Below are positions 1 to 9,284 of a stretch of 64,000 bases of DNA, piece by piece. A program made the translations under genes and the position numbers. This DNA comes from Verrucomicrobiota bacterium (GTDB taxonomy: Bacteria; Verrucomicrobiota; Verrucomicrobiia; Limisphaerales; Fontisphaeraceae). Within the stretch, counting starts at the first letter, position 1. Every line of letters begins with the position of its first letter. Location: NCBI GenBank assembly GCA_037139415.1, contig JBAXGN010000004.1, forward strand, positions 20,696-84,695, written 5' to 3'. Below the pieces are notes generated by a model. That model had not been told where the DNA came from, did no database searches, and saw only the letters and a list, made by a program, of their open reading frames with translations.

Positions 1-181
1 CCACGCGCAAATTACTAAAAACCGGCCCGCCCATGCCCATACCCATCTGACCTGGCCCCTGCATGTTATTAATCATCGGCGCCGCCCAAGCGGGCAACGC
101 CATTTGGCAAATGAGCATCCAGATGATCATTCCCCGAATTAGACGCTCTCCAATACTTCTCAAATTATGGTCCGGCTTCAT
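1..181 (-). CDS. N-terminus of a secreted protein, cut by the window edge
   Basis: Only the first 60 codons are present, reading leftward from an ATG at 179-181 and still open at base 1. The product starts with a short charged stretch (MKPDHNLRSIGERLIRG), then a hydrophobic segment ending in a likely signal-peptidase site near AWA. After that comes a Met/Gly/Pro-rich stretch (for example QMGMGMGGP). This fits an exported protein, but too little is present to name a family. Confidence 0.6.
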   Translation of the reverse strand, partial: MKPDHNLRSIGERLIRGMIIWMLICQMALPAWAAPMINNMQGPGQMGMGMGGPVFSNLRV

Positions 182-370
182 AACCAGTTCATTATCAAAT
201 GCAAGTCAATTGAGATAGCATAACGGCAAACGGGCATCCGGTCAAACGAATAGGACAGGTTGTTGGTGGCGCAATCGGAACGCGTCGCAACCATATTCAA
301 TCCGCCATGCGCATGTAGTATTTGCATGTCTTCACCTTACCAAATCGCCGGGGCTGTCAAAGACCGGGTT

Positions 371-3300
371 TTACCGCACCTGGAACTGGTAGGAACCGGA
401 CGCAATCTGGAAAACCGCATATCCCGGTTCCTGGCGCAGGAGCTGCACCCCGGGACTTGCTTGCGCCGCGAGGTTACTTTCCCGCACCTCGGCAGCGGAT
501 TTCGCCGGGACAAATACGGTGGCAGTGGTGTTTGGCGGGATGGTCACCTGCAAGGTGAATTGACCGTCGGTTTTCTTCCAGTCGGTGCGAATGCCTCCGT
601 AGATCGAATCGTAACTGCCGCGAGCCCAGGTGAGATCCCCAACGAGTTGGGGTTTGATGAGGATTCTCTTGAAGCCCGGGCCGGCAGGATCGCCGCCAAT
701 TCCCGCGACGTCCTGATAAAACCACTCCAGAATATGGCCCAGCATGAAATGATTGTGCGACGATCCTCGACGGGCATCCCAGGCCTCGGTGAGGCTGGTG
801 GCACCTTGCTTGAGTTGGTAGCCGTAACCGGGCCGCTCAGACTGGTTGTTCATATCAAACAGCACCTCCGAATGCCCGCCGTCAGCCAGGGCACGCACGA
901 GGTATCGGAAACCAACATCGCCGGCGGTGAGTGCGTTGGTGCGGGCGCGCACATCGGCGACCAATGCCGCGACCAACGCCGGTTTTTCTGCCAGATCCGC
1001 CAGGTCCAGCACACACGGGATGGCGTTCGCACACTGCGATCCGGTCGAATATTGGTGGGTGTCCGGGTTACGGAATTTTGTATTAAAAGCGGTGCGAATC
1101 GTATCCGCCAGAAGCGCATATTTTTCAGCGTCTTCTTGGTACCCAAGCAGTTTGGCGGCTTGCGCAATCACCCAGGCACCCTTGAAATAGAACGCGGTGG
1201 CGGTGAGCGCACGCGGCGTCAACTGCGCCTCGCCGGGGGGCTTGGGACCGATGTCATACCAATCACCCAAGCCGTGGTTGACAATGTGATCCGTAGCTTT
1301 ACTGCCCAAGTAGATCACATAACGCTTCATGCCCGCATAATGGCGGCGCAGTAATGCGAGGTCGCCGGTCCATTCATACTGTTGCCAGGGCACCAGCAGA
1401 AAGGCGCTGCCCCATTCCGGCGAGTCACGGAATCCGCCGTTGAAAACGACATATTCCGGGGCAATGTCGGGCACCAAACCCGCTTCTGTCTGCGAGTCAG
1501 CCATGTCATTCATGCTTTTGGTGAAAAGTTGCGCCAGGTCCCATTCATAACGCAGCGAGGGGCCGTTGAGGTGATACTCTTCCAACCAGCCAAGGCGTTC
1601 GCGATGCGGACAGTCGGTAAGCACACTGACCATATTCGCGCGCTGCGCCCACCGAATGAGCGTGCGGATGCGGTTGAACAGTTCATTCGAGCAGGAAAAT
1701 TCACCCGCGGGCGGCGAGGCAGAATGCACCACCACACCTTCGAGGGATTCGACTGCGGGCAACGCGTCATTGCCGGCTGCCGGCTCAAGTTCCACCTGCA
1801 AATAACGGCAGCCGTGATACCAGAATTTCGGGAACCAGGTTTCGCTGGTGTCGCCCGACAGCGTGTATTTCCAATAGGCCTCGCCACCACCGACGGAACC
1901 ACGATCCACAGGACCATCTTTCTTCAGCAGTTCTGCCGGGGTGATTTTTATCGACGTTCCAGGCGGGCCGTGAACCCGAAATCGCGGCATGAGAGGTGCG
2001 TTCTGGCCCAGATCATAGACCGTCACCCTGGGCGACAGTTCCTTGACACTCACAGGTTGCAACACGTCGAACGCGCGCAGCGGCGGAGCCGCGCTGCTGA
2101 GTCCGCGCAGCGTACCACCCGGCCCCGTGACGCACAGGGCGGGAAACCACTGGGTGGCGGCAAAACCAGGCTGGCTCCAGCCTTTGGGTTCCAGGCGGGC
2201 GTCATAGTCTTCCCCACCATAAATGCAGGAGAACGTAATGGGGCCGGACGCAACCTGCCACTCCGGGCCGGTGCCAATGATCTGGCTGGTGCCATCGGCG
2301 TACTCCAGGTGCAGTTGGGCGATGGCTTTCAGCGGACCAAACGAACCTTTGAACTTGGTATAGCGTCCGCCGGACACGTTATACATTCCGTTACCCAGCA
2401 GCAGCCCCACCGCATTGCGTCCGGTCTGTAACATTGGAGTGATGTCATGAGTGTCGTACAGGCAGGTTTTGTCATACTTCGTCCAACCGGGAGCAAGCAG
2501 GTCGGCCCCGACTTTCTGACCGTTGACACTCAGCTCATACTGGCCCAAGCCGCATACATGCACAACGGCACGTTGTAAACCGGGTTTCAACGAGAACTCA
2601 TGTCGGACCAGTAGCGTTTGATATTTTGCCGAAGCGCCGCCGATGAGACCCAAGCCATCCGTCAGGGAATCTTTGCCCCAACCGTAATTCTCCACACTGT
2701 CCTTGGCGGTGACCTTGGCACCCACCGCCGCGTTGGTATTGCCCGAAATCACTTCCAACTGTTGCAGCGCAAAACAGAACTTGGTGTCGCGCCGCCATGA
2801 TTGGGTGACCGTCACCCGCACATATCGGGCCGTGACCTCCTTGGCCTTGAGCGTCACGGACCGATAACCCGGATTCTTATAATCCGCACCGGTATGGTCG
2901 GCCACCACATCGGGCTTGGTGAATTCTGCATCCGTCGCAGTTTCCACCTTGAACCGGATGGGAAATCCGAAACCATCTTTGTTCTCGTGTCGCATCGGAT
3001 GCAGCCGGAAGGCGGACACTGGCAAGGCCCGGCCCAAATCCACCTGTACCCACTTGGTGTCGTCGGCATGGCCTGCCTCGCTGGCATGATAGCCACGTGC
3101 CTTGCGGGGGGATATCTGTGCGCCCTCGGCGCTGATCCAGCGCGCCTGCCAGTCGGTTTCGCGCAATATACCCATCGTCCACGAAGCCGGCTGGCTCCAA
3201 GTGGAAGGCTTGCCATCTTTGTCCCAAACCCGGATTTTCCAGAAAACCCGTTGGGAAGACTTCAAGGGCGCACCGGCGTAGGGAGTCTGAATACTGCTTT

Positions 3301-3616
3301 CCGAAATCACCTTGCCGCTATCCCACAGATCGCCTTGGTGATGTGCCAAAGTGTTTTGCGTGGTTGCCACGAGTACCTGATAGGCGGTTTGTTTTTGACC
3401 GCGTGTGCTGCTCTGCAGTTTCCAGAATACTCGCGGTTGCGCCGTGTCCACGCCCAACGGGTTGACGGCATATTCACAGCGCAAATCCATGACGGCCAGG
3501 GAATCGGGAGCTTGGGCAGCCGCCCACCCGCCGAGGAGAATGAGCATACCCACGCTCCAAGCGCCAAAGTTGCGGGACTTGGGCGTAGTTGGCAAACTAG
3601 TTTGATATGAAAGCAT
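371..3616 (-). CDS. Secreted alpha-L-rhamnosidase, GH78 family
   Basis: This 1081-residue protein probably hydrolyses terminal alpha-L-rhamnose from plant or microbial polysaccharides outside the cytoplasm. A signal peptide covers about residues 15-36 (hydrophobic core ending AAAQA). An N-terminal fibronectin-like domain follows (LRCEYAVNPLGVD, VFWKLQSS), then a discoidin-like insert near residues 165-290, and a second beta domain around 340-480 (YELSVNGQKVGADLLAPGW is typical of GH78). The (alpha/alpha)6 barrel carries the acidic motif DCPHRERLGWLEE near residue 670 and the conserved SLTEAWDARRGSSHNHF near residue 945, where the family's catalytic base lies. A C-terminal beta domain closes it. 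The ATG at 3614-3616 gives a clean signal peptide. It is transcribed alone, divergently from the gene at 3737. The sugar specificity is inferred from the family. Confidence 0.92.
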   Translation of the reverse strand: MLSYQTSLPTTPKSRNFGAWSVGMLILLGGWAAAQAPDSLAVMDLRCEYAVNPLGVDTAQPRVFWKLQSSTRGQKQTAYQVLVATTQNTLAHHQGDLWDSGKVISESSIQTPYAGAPLKSSQRVFWKIRVWDKDGKPSTWSQPASWTMGILRETDWQARWISAEGAQISPRKARGYHASEAGHADDTKWVQVDLGRALPVSAFRLHPMRHENKDGFGFPIRFKVETATDAEFTKPDVVADHTGADYKNPGYRSVTLKAKEVTARYVRVTVTQSWRRDTKFCFALQQLEVISGNTNAAVGAKVTAKDSVENYGWGKDSLTDGLGLIGGASAKYQTLLVRHEFSLKPGLQRAVVHVCGLGQYELSVNGQKVGADLLAPGWTKYDKTCLYDTHDITPMLQTGRNAVGLLLGNGMYNVSGGRYTKFKGSFGPLKAIAQLHLEYADGTSQIIGTGPEWQVASGPITFSCIYGGEDYDARLEPKGWSQPGFAATQWFPALCVTGPGGTLRGLSSAAPPLRAFDVLQPVSVKELSPRVTVYDLGQNAPLMPRFRVHGPPGTSIKITPAELLKKDGPVDRGSVGGGEAYWKYTLSGDTSETWFPKFWYHGCRYLQVELEPAAGNDALPAVESLEGVVVHSASPPAGEFSCSNELFNRIRTLIRWAQRANMVSVLTDCPHRERLGWLEEYHLNGPSLRYEWDLAQLFTKSMNDMADSQTEAGLVPDIAPEYVVFNGGFRDSPEWGSAFLLVPWQQYEWTGDLALLRRHYAGMKRYVIYLGSKATDHIVNHGLGDWYDIGPKPPGEAQLTPRALTATAFYFKGAWVIAQAAKLLGYQEDAEKYALLADTIRTAFNTKFRNPDTHQYSTGSQCANAIPCVLDLADLAEKPALVAALVADVRARTNALTAGDVGFRYLVRALADGGHSEVLFDMNNQSERPGYGYQLKQGATSLTEAWDARRGSSHNHFMLGHILEWFYQDVAGIGGDPAGPGFKRILIKPQLVGDLTWARGSYDSIYGGIRTDWKKTDGQFTLQVTIPPNTTATVFVPAKSAAEVRESNLAAQASPGVQLLRQEPGYAVFQIASGSYQFQVR

Positions 3617-3736
3617 AAATTTGTGCTATTGATGCCATAAAGACAACCCGACCAAAAGCGTAAATGATATTTTCGAAACACTTGCCACGGAGGCAACGGA
3701 CGCCTATGCTAGGCCCAGATTTAACCAAGCATACAC

Positions 3737-4438
3737 ATGAAAATTTGTCTGATTAGCATTACGGAAGTCAAAGCTGGCAAAGTGAATTTGAAGGATCCGC
3801 GGCTGGATCTGGCCGATAAGCTGGTTGAGGCGAAGAAAAAAGCCTATGCCCAAGTGGACGCGGTGGGGGAGGAAGACCTCGTGACCTCGGATGCGGTGTT
3901 GACCAATGAGGAGGGCAAGGCAGACCTGATCCTCCGGGATCTGGAGTTTGTGGAAACCCGGCTAGAGCGCACTCCGCCAGAGGCTGAGCGTGCCGCATTG
4001 CTGAAAATCAAGGCTGCCCTCGAAGGTGAAAAATTTGTCAGCCAGGCTGGGCTGTCGCCCGAGGAGCGGGGAGCAGTAACGGTGCATAATTTCGTCACGG
4101 ATCGTCCGATTGTCGTGGCGCGCGCGGAAGAGCTGGCCGAGCCGGATGCGTTGATGCTGCGCGCCGTGGCGGAAGGCGGCTACATCAGTTTCCTCACGGT
4201 GGGCGGCAAGGAAAACCGGGCCTGGCTGATTCGCAAGGGCGCGACCGCCTGGGATGCCGCTGGCGGCATCCATTCCGATATTCAGAAAGGCTTTATCCGC
4301 GCGGAAATCATCAGTTTCGCGGACTTTGAGGCGGCGGGCGGAGAGACGGAAGCCAAGCGCGCCGGCAAACAGCGGCTGGAAACCAAGACGTACGTGATGC
4401 AGGATTATGATGTGGTGAATTTCCGGTTCAATAAATAG
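3737..4438 (+). CDS. YchF/Obg-like C-terminal (DUF933/TGS) protein lacking the GTPase domain
   Basis: The 233-residue product matches the C-terminal half of the ribosome-associated ATPase YchF. A helical segment (LILRDLEFVETRLER, residues 65-80) matches the YchF coiled-coil arm. Residues from about 145 onward match the TGS-like DUF933 domain: AWLIRKGATAWDAAGGIHSD, KGFIRAEIISFADF, and the terminal YVMQDYDVVNFRFNK. The N-terminus (MKICLISITEVKAGKVNL) has no P-loop, no G3 and no NxxE motif, and no upstream sequence supplies one, so this is a whole short gene rather than a visible truncation. The reading frame is clean and uses normal codons. In YchF the TGS domain helps ribosome contact, so a nucleotide-independent ribosome partner is possible; that is inference. 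No operon partner is evident. Confidence 0.75.
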   Translation: MKICLISITEVKAGKVNLKDPRLDLADKLVEAKKKAYAQVDAVGEEDLVTSDAVLTNEEGKADLILRDLEFVETRLERTPPEAERAALLKIKAALEGEKFVSQAGLSPEERGAVTVHNFVTDRPIVVARAEELAEPDALMLRAVAEGGYISFLTVGGKENRAWLIRKGATAWDAAGGIHSDIQKGFIRAEIISFADFEAAGGETEAKRAGKQRLETKTYVMQDYDVVNFRFNK

Positions 4439-4471
4439 CGGGGGCCAGAAAAATTCTGGGCGCGGTTGCCG

Positions 4472-5059
4472 ATGTCAAATCTCGTGTTAACTTCGCGTAT
4501 GGTAGTTATAAGGTTGTTCACCATCACAATGGTTGGTTGGTGGTTGGCCGCGTTCGCCTGCCCGGCGGCGGAAATGATTCCGGCTGACATCGAGAAACTG
4601 TCCACGAACGCCCAACTCGTGGTTCAAGGTCGGGCCTTAAGCCTAACCATTCAGCGCAACCCGGCGGGCGTGATTTATACGGCGGTGGATTTCCAAGTGG
4701 ACGATGTGTGGCGCGGTCAACTTGGCACCAATCATATCGAAATCCGTTATGCCGGCGGCATCCTGGGCGAGCAGGGTCTTTATGTCACTAGCGAAGTCGA
4801 GTTCAACGTGGGCGAGGAGGCAGTGGTGTTCCTGCTCCAAGCGCCTGAAAATGCCTGGGTTTGCGTGGGAATGTCCCAAGGTAAATTCGAGGTGCAGCCA
4901 GGGCCGGATAAAGCGCAGAAGCTGGTCCACAATCCGTTTCATGGGCAAGGGCAGGAGTTGCTGCCAATCAGCTCGCTTTCCAAAGGGACAGTTGCCCTCC
5001 CTGCAAGTTCGCCGTTAACCGTGGGCGATTTAAAAAAGAGCGTTCAGGAGGCCAAATGA
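4472..5059 (+). CDS. Exported protein of unknown function paired with a metalloprotease
   Basis: The product is about 195 residues. A membrane-targeting N-terminus (RLFTITMVGWWLAAFACPAAE) is followed by a small beta-rich domain (VVQGRALSLTI, TAVDFQVDDVWRG, EEAVVFLLQ). The ATG at 4472 is used here; the ATG at 4499 would give a tighter signal peptide, and a TTG at 4466 is also in frame. The stop overlaps the start of the next gene by four bases (ATGA at 5056), so the two are probably co-translated and may work together outside the cytoplasm. The pattern of a protein recording the flux through a beta domain resembles small secreted proteins found beside matrixin-type proteases, but I do not recognise a named family. 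Confidence 0.7.
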   Translation: MSNLVLTSRMVVIRLFTITMVGWWLAAFACPAAEMIPADIEKLSTNAQLVVQGRALSLTIQRNPAGVIYTAVDFQVDDVWRGQLGTNHIEIRYAGGILGEQGLYVTSEVEFNVGEEAVVFLLQAPENAWVCVGMSQGKFEVQPGPDKAQKLVHNPFHGQGQELLPISSLSKGTVALPASSPLTVGDLKKSVQEAK

Positions 5060-6789
5060 AACGGTGGCAACGATTCTTTTGGGTGTTGGTCGTTGGTCTG
5101 CCGTGCTTCTCCGCGTTGGCATATGTGGACCGCTACAATGCGTACGCCCAGCCGTTGCAATGGAACCTGACCAATCCACCGGTCAGTGTCCCCACCAACT
5201 CATTCAGCCGCAGCACCAAGGCGATTCGTTTTTATATCGGGGCGGAAGCGTTCTCCACCAGCAACACCACGGCTGAGATCAATGCCATCAAGGCGGCGCT
5301 CGGGCAATGGCAGGCCATCCCGAATACCCTCATCAAATTTGAATTCGCCGGGTTGTTGAGCAACATCACCAACGTCAACCCTTCGGACGGAACCAATGTT
5401 ATTTTTTGGAAGAAGGACACGAGCCTGTTGAATGGCACCACGGATATTTCCCAAAGTCTGGGCATCTGTTTTTATTCCTATTCGAGCAATACGATCACCG
5501 AGGCGGATATCGCCCTCAACGGCATCAATAAATCCTGGTTTACGGATATTACGGATGCCGCTAACACCAATTACTTCGTTGAGGGAGTGGTCATGCATGA
5601 GATGGGACACGGCCTAGGCATGGCGCATTCGCCGATTGGCGGCCAGATCATGTTTCCCACCATGGGCCGCGGCATTCAAGGGCAGATTCGATTGTTGTCC
5701 GATGAAATTGCCTTTGCCCGCAGCTTTTACGCCGCCACGAACCCAGCGGCCAATTATGGGTGCCTGACCGGTTACGTCACCCTGGCCGGTAGCGGTGTCA
5801 AGGGAGCCATTGTCACCGTGGAAAGCACCAATGGTTCCGTGCTGGCCTCCACGTTGACCTGGAGCAACGGCTATTATGCCGTGCCCCTGCTGCCGCCAGG
5901 TCCCGCCTGGTTGCGGGTGACGCCGATGGATGGGTTCGGCTTGGTCAACCCGGCGATGCTTAATGAGCCGTTTTTTACCAGCAGTCCACAGACGAACTTT
6001 TATCCCTCCACCAATTATTCTGTCACCCTGACGGCCGGCGTGACGAATGGGTTTAACATCAGTGTCACCAACGGCGCGCCACCATTCCGAATCCAATATA
6101 TCCGCTATAATTATAGCTACGGCGGCGGGGCCATTAGTGTGAATCCCGGGGATAACAATGTCATCGTGGGGGTGATGTCCACCAACCTGCCTACCAATGG
6201 CGCGGTGCTGCAAATCCTGGGGGATGGCCTCACGATTGGCCCTACCGTCATCGAGCCTAACCTGGCTGGGCCTTTGAACTCGATTTCCGTGACGATTTCC
6301 GTCGCCACCAATGCCACGCCGGGCGTGCGCAGCCTGATTATTCTCCGCACGAACGATAATGTACTGGCACACGCCGTTGGTTTCCTGCAAATTCCCCCGG
6401 CCATTCCCGACCAGAATTTTGACGGTTTAAACGACCTCTTTCAGCGAAAATACTTTCCCGTGTTCACCGATCCGCAGGCCGGGCCGAACGCCGATCCGGA
6501 TAACGACGGCCTCAATAACCTGCAGGAATACATCGCCGGCACCAATCCAACCAATAAAGCTTCAGTCTTATCCGTGTTGAGCACCACCATTTCCGCCAGC
6601 GGCACCACCATCAAGTGGCAGAGTGTGGCCGGGAAAAAGTACCAACTGTTCAGCCGCCCCGGACCTTCCCCCGCTGGGAATTGGACCCCGCTAGGGACAC
6701 CCGTCACCGCGACCAACGCCGGGGCGCAGTACTTCGACGCCGGGGCGCCTACGGGACGCAAGTTTTACCGAATCCAAGTGTTGCCGTAG
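5056..6789 (+). CDS. Secreted matrixin-like zinc metalloprotease
   Basis: A 577-residue exported protein with a signal peptide (FFWVLVVGLPCFSALA). The catalytic zinc site is H181-E182-M-G-H185-G-L-G-M-A-H191, the metzincin pattern HExxHxxGxxH, followed by a Met-turn-like MFPTM. Residues about 235-290 look like a carboxypeptidase-type regulatory (CarboxypepD_reg) beta domain (GCLTGYVTLAGSGVKGAIVT). Near residues 465-500 lies a calcium-binding thrombospondin-3-like stretch (DPDNDGLNNLQEYIAGTNP). The last 60 residues form a beta module ending RKFYRIQVLP, similar in pattern to the end of the lyase at 47085. The protein probably degrades extracellular proteins or processes surface proteins. It is coupled to the gene before it. 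Confidence 0.85.
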   Translation: MKRWQRFFWVLVVGLPCFSALAYVDRYNAYAQPLQWNLTNPPVSVPTNSFSRSTKAIRFYIGAEAFSTSNTTAEINAIKAALGQWQAIPNTLIKFEFAGLLSNITNVNPSDGTNVIFWKKDTSLLNGTTDISQSLGICFYSYSSNTITEADIALNGINKSWFTDITDAANTNYFVEGVVMHEMGHGLGMAHSPIGGQIMFPTMGRGIQGQIRLLSDEIAFARSFYAATNPAANYGCLTGYVTLAGSGVKGAIVTVESTNGSVLASTLTWSNGYYAVPLLPPGPAWLRVTPMDGFGLVNPAMLNEPFFTSSPQTNFYPSTNYSVTLTAGVTNGFNISVTNGAPPFRIQYIRYNYSYGGGAISVNPGDNNVIVGVMSTNLPTNGAVLQILGDGLTIGPTVIEPNLAGPLNSISVTISVATNATPGVRSLIILRTNDNVLAHAVGFLQIPPAIPDQNFDGLNDLFQRKYFPVFTDPQAGPNADPDNDGLNNLQEYIAGTNPTNKASVLSVLSTTISASGTTIKWQSVAGKKYQLFSRPGPSPAGNWTPLGTPVTATNAGAQYFDAGAPTGRKFYRIQVLP

Positions 6790-7147
6790 TGACGTGCTTG
6801 CCATTAGCAGCACGATTTGCAGAGTACAACCGTTTGCGTTGAGCCCGGCTCAGACTGCCCGGGACCATCCCACGCGACCATTTGACAACCTGAATCGCCA
6901 CATCAATTCCCGGTTTACCTGAATATCTACCCCGCGCTCACCGTCATATCAGTAGCACGGGTTATGGCCTCCTCCATGAGGTGGAAAAAAGTGCATTAGC
7001 CATGGAATGTTGATTGAATGACAATTTATGGCAAGTATGATGGCTCCGAAATTGGTAGGGAACTGCGCCCATTAAATAGTAGATGTTTGCCCGGTAGGGT
7101 GAAGACTGGCCTGCGAATAATTTTTGGCAGGCTCAAAGTAAAATAAA
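6790..7147 (+). other. Intergenic region, no gene seen
   Basis: This 358-bp gap separates the metalloprotease from the oxidoreductase and presumably holds the promoter of the latter. AT-rich stretches occur near 7005-7045 and 7118-7147, but I could not fix convincing -35 and -10 boxes with normal spacing. No good ribosome-binding site precedes the ATG at 7148. No RNA gene or inverted repeat stands out. Confidence 0.4.
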
Positions 7148-8557
7148 ATGGTTATGAAATTGCCTAAAAAGCCAGTGATGACTTGGGGTTCCGACCTCAA
7201 GCGACGTGATTTTTTACGCGGCACCTCCGCCGCCAGCTTGTTGACCCTCATGGGAGGTGTACCCATTCTGGCAGCCGATAGCGCCGCCCCTGCCCCCGCT
7301 GCGGAAAAGAAGACCGGGCGTCCGCCGCTGCAAGTGGCCGTGATCGGACTTGGTCTGCAAGGGCGGGATATCCTGACGGCCCTTTCCAAGATGCCTTCCG
7401 CCAAAGTGGCGGCCATCTGCGACACCTACGAGCCCATGGTCAAACGGTGCAAGGAACTGGCCCCGGAAGCAGATACGAACCCTGATTACAAGAAGGTACT
7501 GGAAAACAAAGCCATCCAAGCCGTGGTGATCGCCACGCCGACCCATAAGCATCGCGAAATTGTGGAAGCCGCGCTGGCCGCCGGCAAGCATGTCTATTGT
7601 GAGGTTCCGCTGGCCTGGTCGCTGGAAGATGCCCGCGCCATTGCCCAAGCCGCCAAAAAATCGCCCCGCTCCAATTTCCAGACCGGTTTGCAGAAGCGCG
7701 CCGATCCCCAGAACTACAAACTCATTGAATTCATCCGTAGCGGTGCCGCCGGAACGATCCTCAAAGCCCGCGCCCAGTGGGCCAAGAAGACCAGCGGACG
7801 CCGCACCTCGCCGAATCCCGACCGCGAAAAGGACCTCAACTGGCGGTTGTATCAGGAAACCTCGCTGGGTCTGATCGGGGAAATGGGCATTCACCAGGTG
7901 GATTTGCTGTCCTGGTTCCTCAAAGCCAAGCCCAAATCCGTGTACGGGTTCGGCAATGTCGCGTTGTACAACAGCAACAAGGATAACGATGATCGCACGG
8001 CCTTCGACACCGTGCAGGCGTTGTTTGAATTCCCCAACAAGGTAGGGTTTTATTACGATGCCACACTGGGCAACTCGTACGAAAGTGAATACGAGGTGCT
8101 GCACGGCACGGATGCTGCCGTCGTGACTCGCGGGTCAAAAGCCTGGATGTTCAAGGAAGCGGACGCCCCGCTGCTGGGCTGGGAAGTCTATGCCAAGAAG
8201 GAAGAAGGCGTGGCCTACAAGGAAGCCGGCATCTCCCTCGCTGCCAACGCCACCAAGATCGTTACCGTCAAGGTCGAGGAATTGCCGTACGCCATCACCT
8301 CGCTGGCTACGGCCATGGAATCGTTCGTCCGCAACAGTGTGGTCCTCGGCCAGGAAGTCACCAACTTCGACGATGCCTTCGATCCGAAGGATGAGAAGGC
8401 CCTGCGCGAATACCTGGCGGATACCCTCAAAAAAGTGCGCCTGCCCGCCGCTGGTTGGCAGGAGGCCTATGAAGCCACCGTGATGGTCATTAAGGCCAAC
8501 GAAGCCACCATCAAGGGCGAGCGCATTACCTATTCAAAGGAATGGTTCGAAGTGTAA
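7148..8557 (+). CDS. Tat-exported Gfo/Idh/MocA-family oxidoreductase
   Basis: This 469-residue NAD(P)-dependent oxidoreductase probably acts on a sugar or sugar derivative in the periplasm. A twin-arginine signal (LKRRDFLRGTSAASLLTLM) lies at residues 17-35. The Rossmann fold starts at VAVIGLGLQGRDI (about residue 62), and IATPTHKHREIVEAAL matches the family. The usual E-K-P catalytic/cofactor motif reads E152-V153-P154, so the lysine is replaced. The EVP form is familiar in the GH109-like branch. A substrate-side His-Asp pair is visible in MGIHQVDLLSWF. The C-terminal alpha/beta domain is full length. The true substrate cannot be told from sequence. A YceI gene follows 54 bp downstream and the two probably share a transcript ending at 9285-9319. 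Confidence 0.88.
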   Translation: MVMKLPKKPVMTWGSDLKRRDFLRGTSAASLLTLMGGVPILAADSAAPAPAAEKKTGRPPLQVAVIGLGLQGRDILTALSKMPSAKVAAICDTYEPMVKRCKELAPEADTNPDYKKVLENKAIQAVVIATPTHKHREIVEAALAAGKHVYCEVPLAWSLEDARAIAQAAKKSPRSNFQTGLQKRADPQNYKLIEFIRSGAAGTILKARAQWAKKTSGRRTSPNPDREKDLNWRLYQETSLGLIGEMGIHQVDLLSWFLKAKPKSVYGFGNVALYNSNKDNDDRTAFDTVQALFEFPNKVGFYYDATLGNSYESEYEVLHGTDAAVVTRGSKAWMFKEADAPLLGWEVYAKKEEGVAYKEAGISLAANATKIVTVKVEELPYAITSLATAMESFVRNSVVLGQEVTNFDDAFDPKDEKALREYLADTLKKVRLPAAGWQEAYEATVMVIKANEATIKGERITYSKEWFEV

Positions 8558-8611
8558 GCAAAATCATTTAAACAACAAACATAAATCATAACCCAACCAA
8601 AATAACTATTT

Positions 8612-9238
8612 ATGAAAAAACAAATCATTCGTATCACCATGAGTCTGGCGCTGGTTTCCGCCCTGACGGCCTCCGCCCAAGTCCGGGACTTCAAGTCCAA
8701 GCCCGGCGAAGACACCAAGGCCCGCGTCGAGGGCACCTCCAACATCCACGACTGGTGGGTGGAAGGCAAACTGATCAGCGGCTTGCTCAAACTGGACGAC
8801 GCCGCGCTCGCCAAGGTCGGCAAGGTCGCCGGCGAAGCCAAGGTCATCATCCCGATCAACACCCTGCATAGCAGCAGTGGCGCGAAAATGGACGACGTGA
8901 TGTATGAGCACATGGAAGTGGAGAAGCAACCCGAGTTCCGTAAAATCATGTACCTGCTCGAAGAATTGACCGTCAAGAAACCCGCCACCGCCACCACGGC
9001 GGCGGAATGTGATTCCAAGGGCAGCCTCGTCATTCACGGTGTGACCAACAAAATTGACATGCCGATTACGATCCAAAAGGTCGAGGAAGATAACCTGAAA
9101 ATCAGCGGCACGGTGTCCCTTAAAATCACCCAGTTCGGCATCAAACCGCCCAGCCCTGCCTTGGCGATGGGCTTGATCAAGACCGGTGACGATATCAAAG
9201 TCATTGTCAATTGGCGCGTCGCTCCGGTTGCCAAGTAA
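8612..9238 (+). CDS. YceI-family periplasmic lipocalin-like protein
   Basis: A 208-residue exported protein with a signal peptide (IIRITMSLALVSALTASAQ). The YceI beta-barrel pattern is visible: TSNIHDWWVEGKLISG, AKVIIPINTLHSSS, LVIHGVTNKIDMPITI, and a final strand before VNWRVAPVAK. Family members bind isoprenoid-like amphiphiles in a hydrophobic barrel, and their physiological role is uncertain. It follows the oxidoreductase by 54 bp in the same direction and is closed by a strong terminator. Confidence 0.85.
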   Translation: MKKQIIRITMSLALVSALTASAQVRDFKSKPGEDTKARVEGTSNIHDWWVEGKLISGLLKLDDAALAKVGKVAGEAKVIIPINTLHSSSGAKMDDVMYEHMEVEKQPEFRKIMYLLEELTVKKPATATTAAECDSKGSLVIHGVTNKIDMPITIQKVEEDNLKISGTVSLKITQFGIKPPSPALAMGLIKTGDDIKVIVNWRVAPVAK

Positions 9239-9284
9239 CCTGCCATAACCCATTTGCCCGTTTCCACCCCAACGGGCGAGACCA

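Noticed and set aside
260..1354. Plus-strand frame opposite the GH78 gene
   Set aside because: Antisense of rhamnosidase coding sequence with no recognisable domain.
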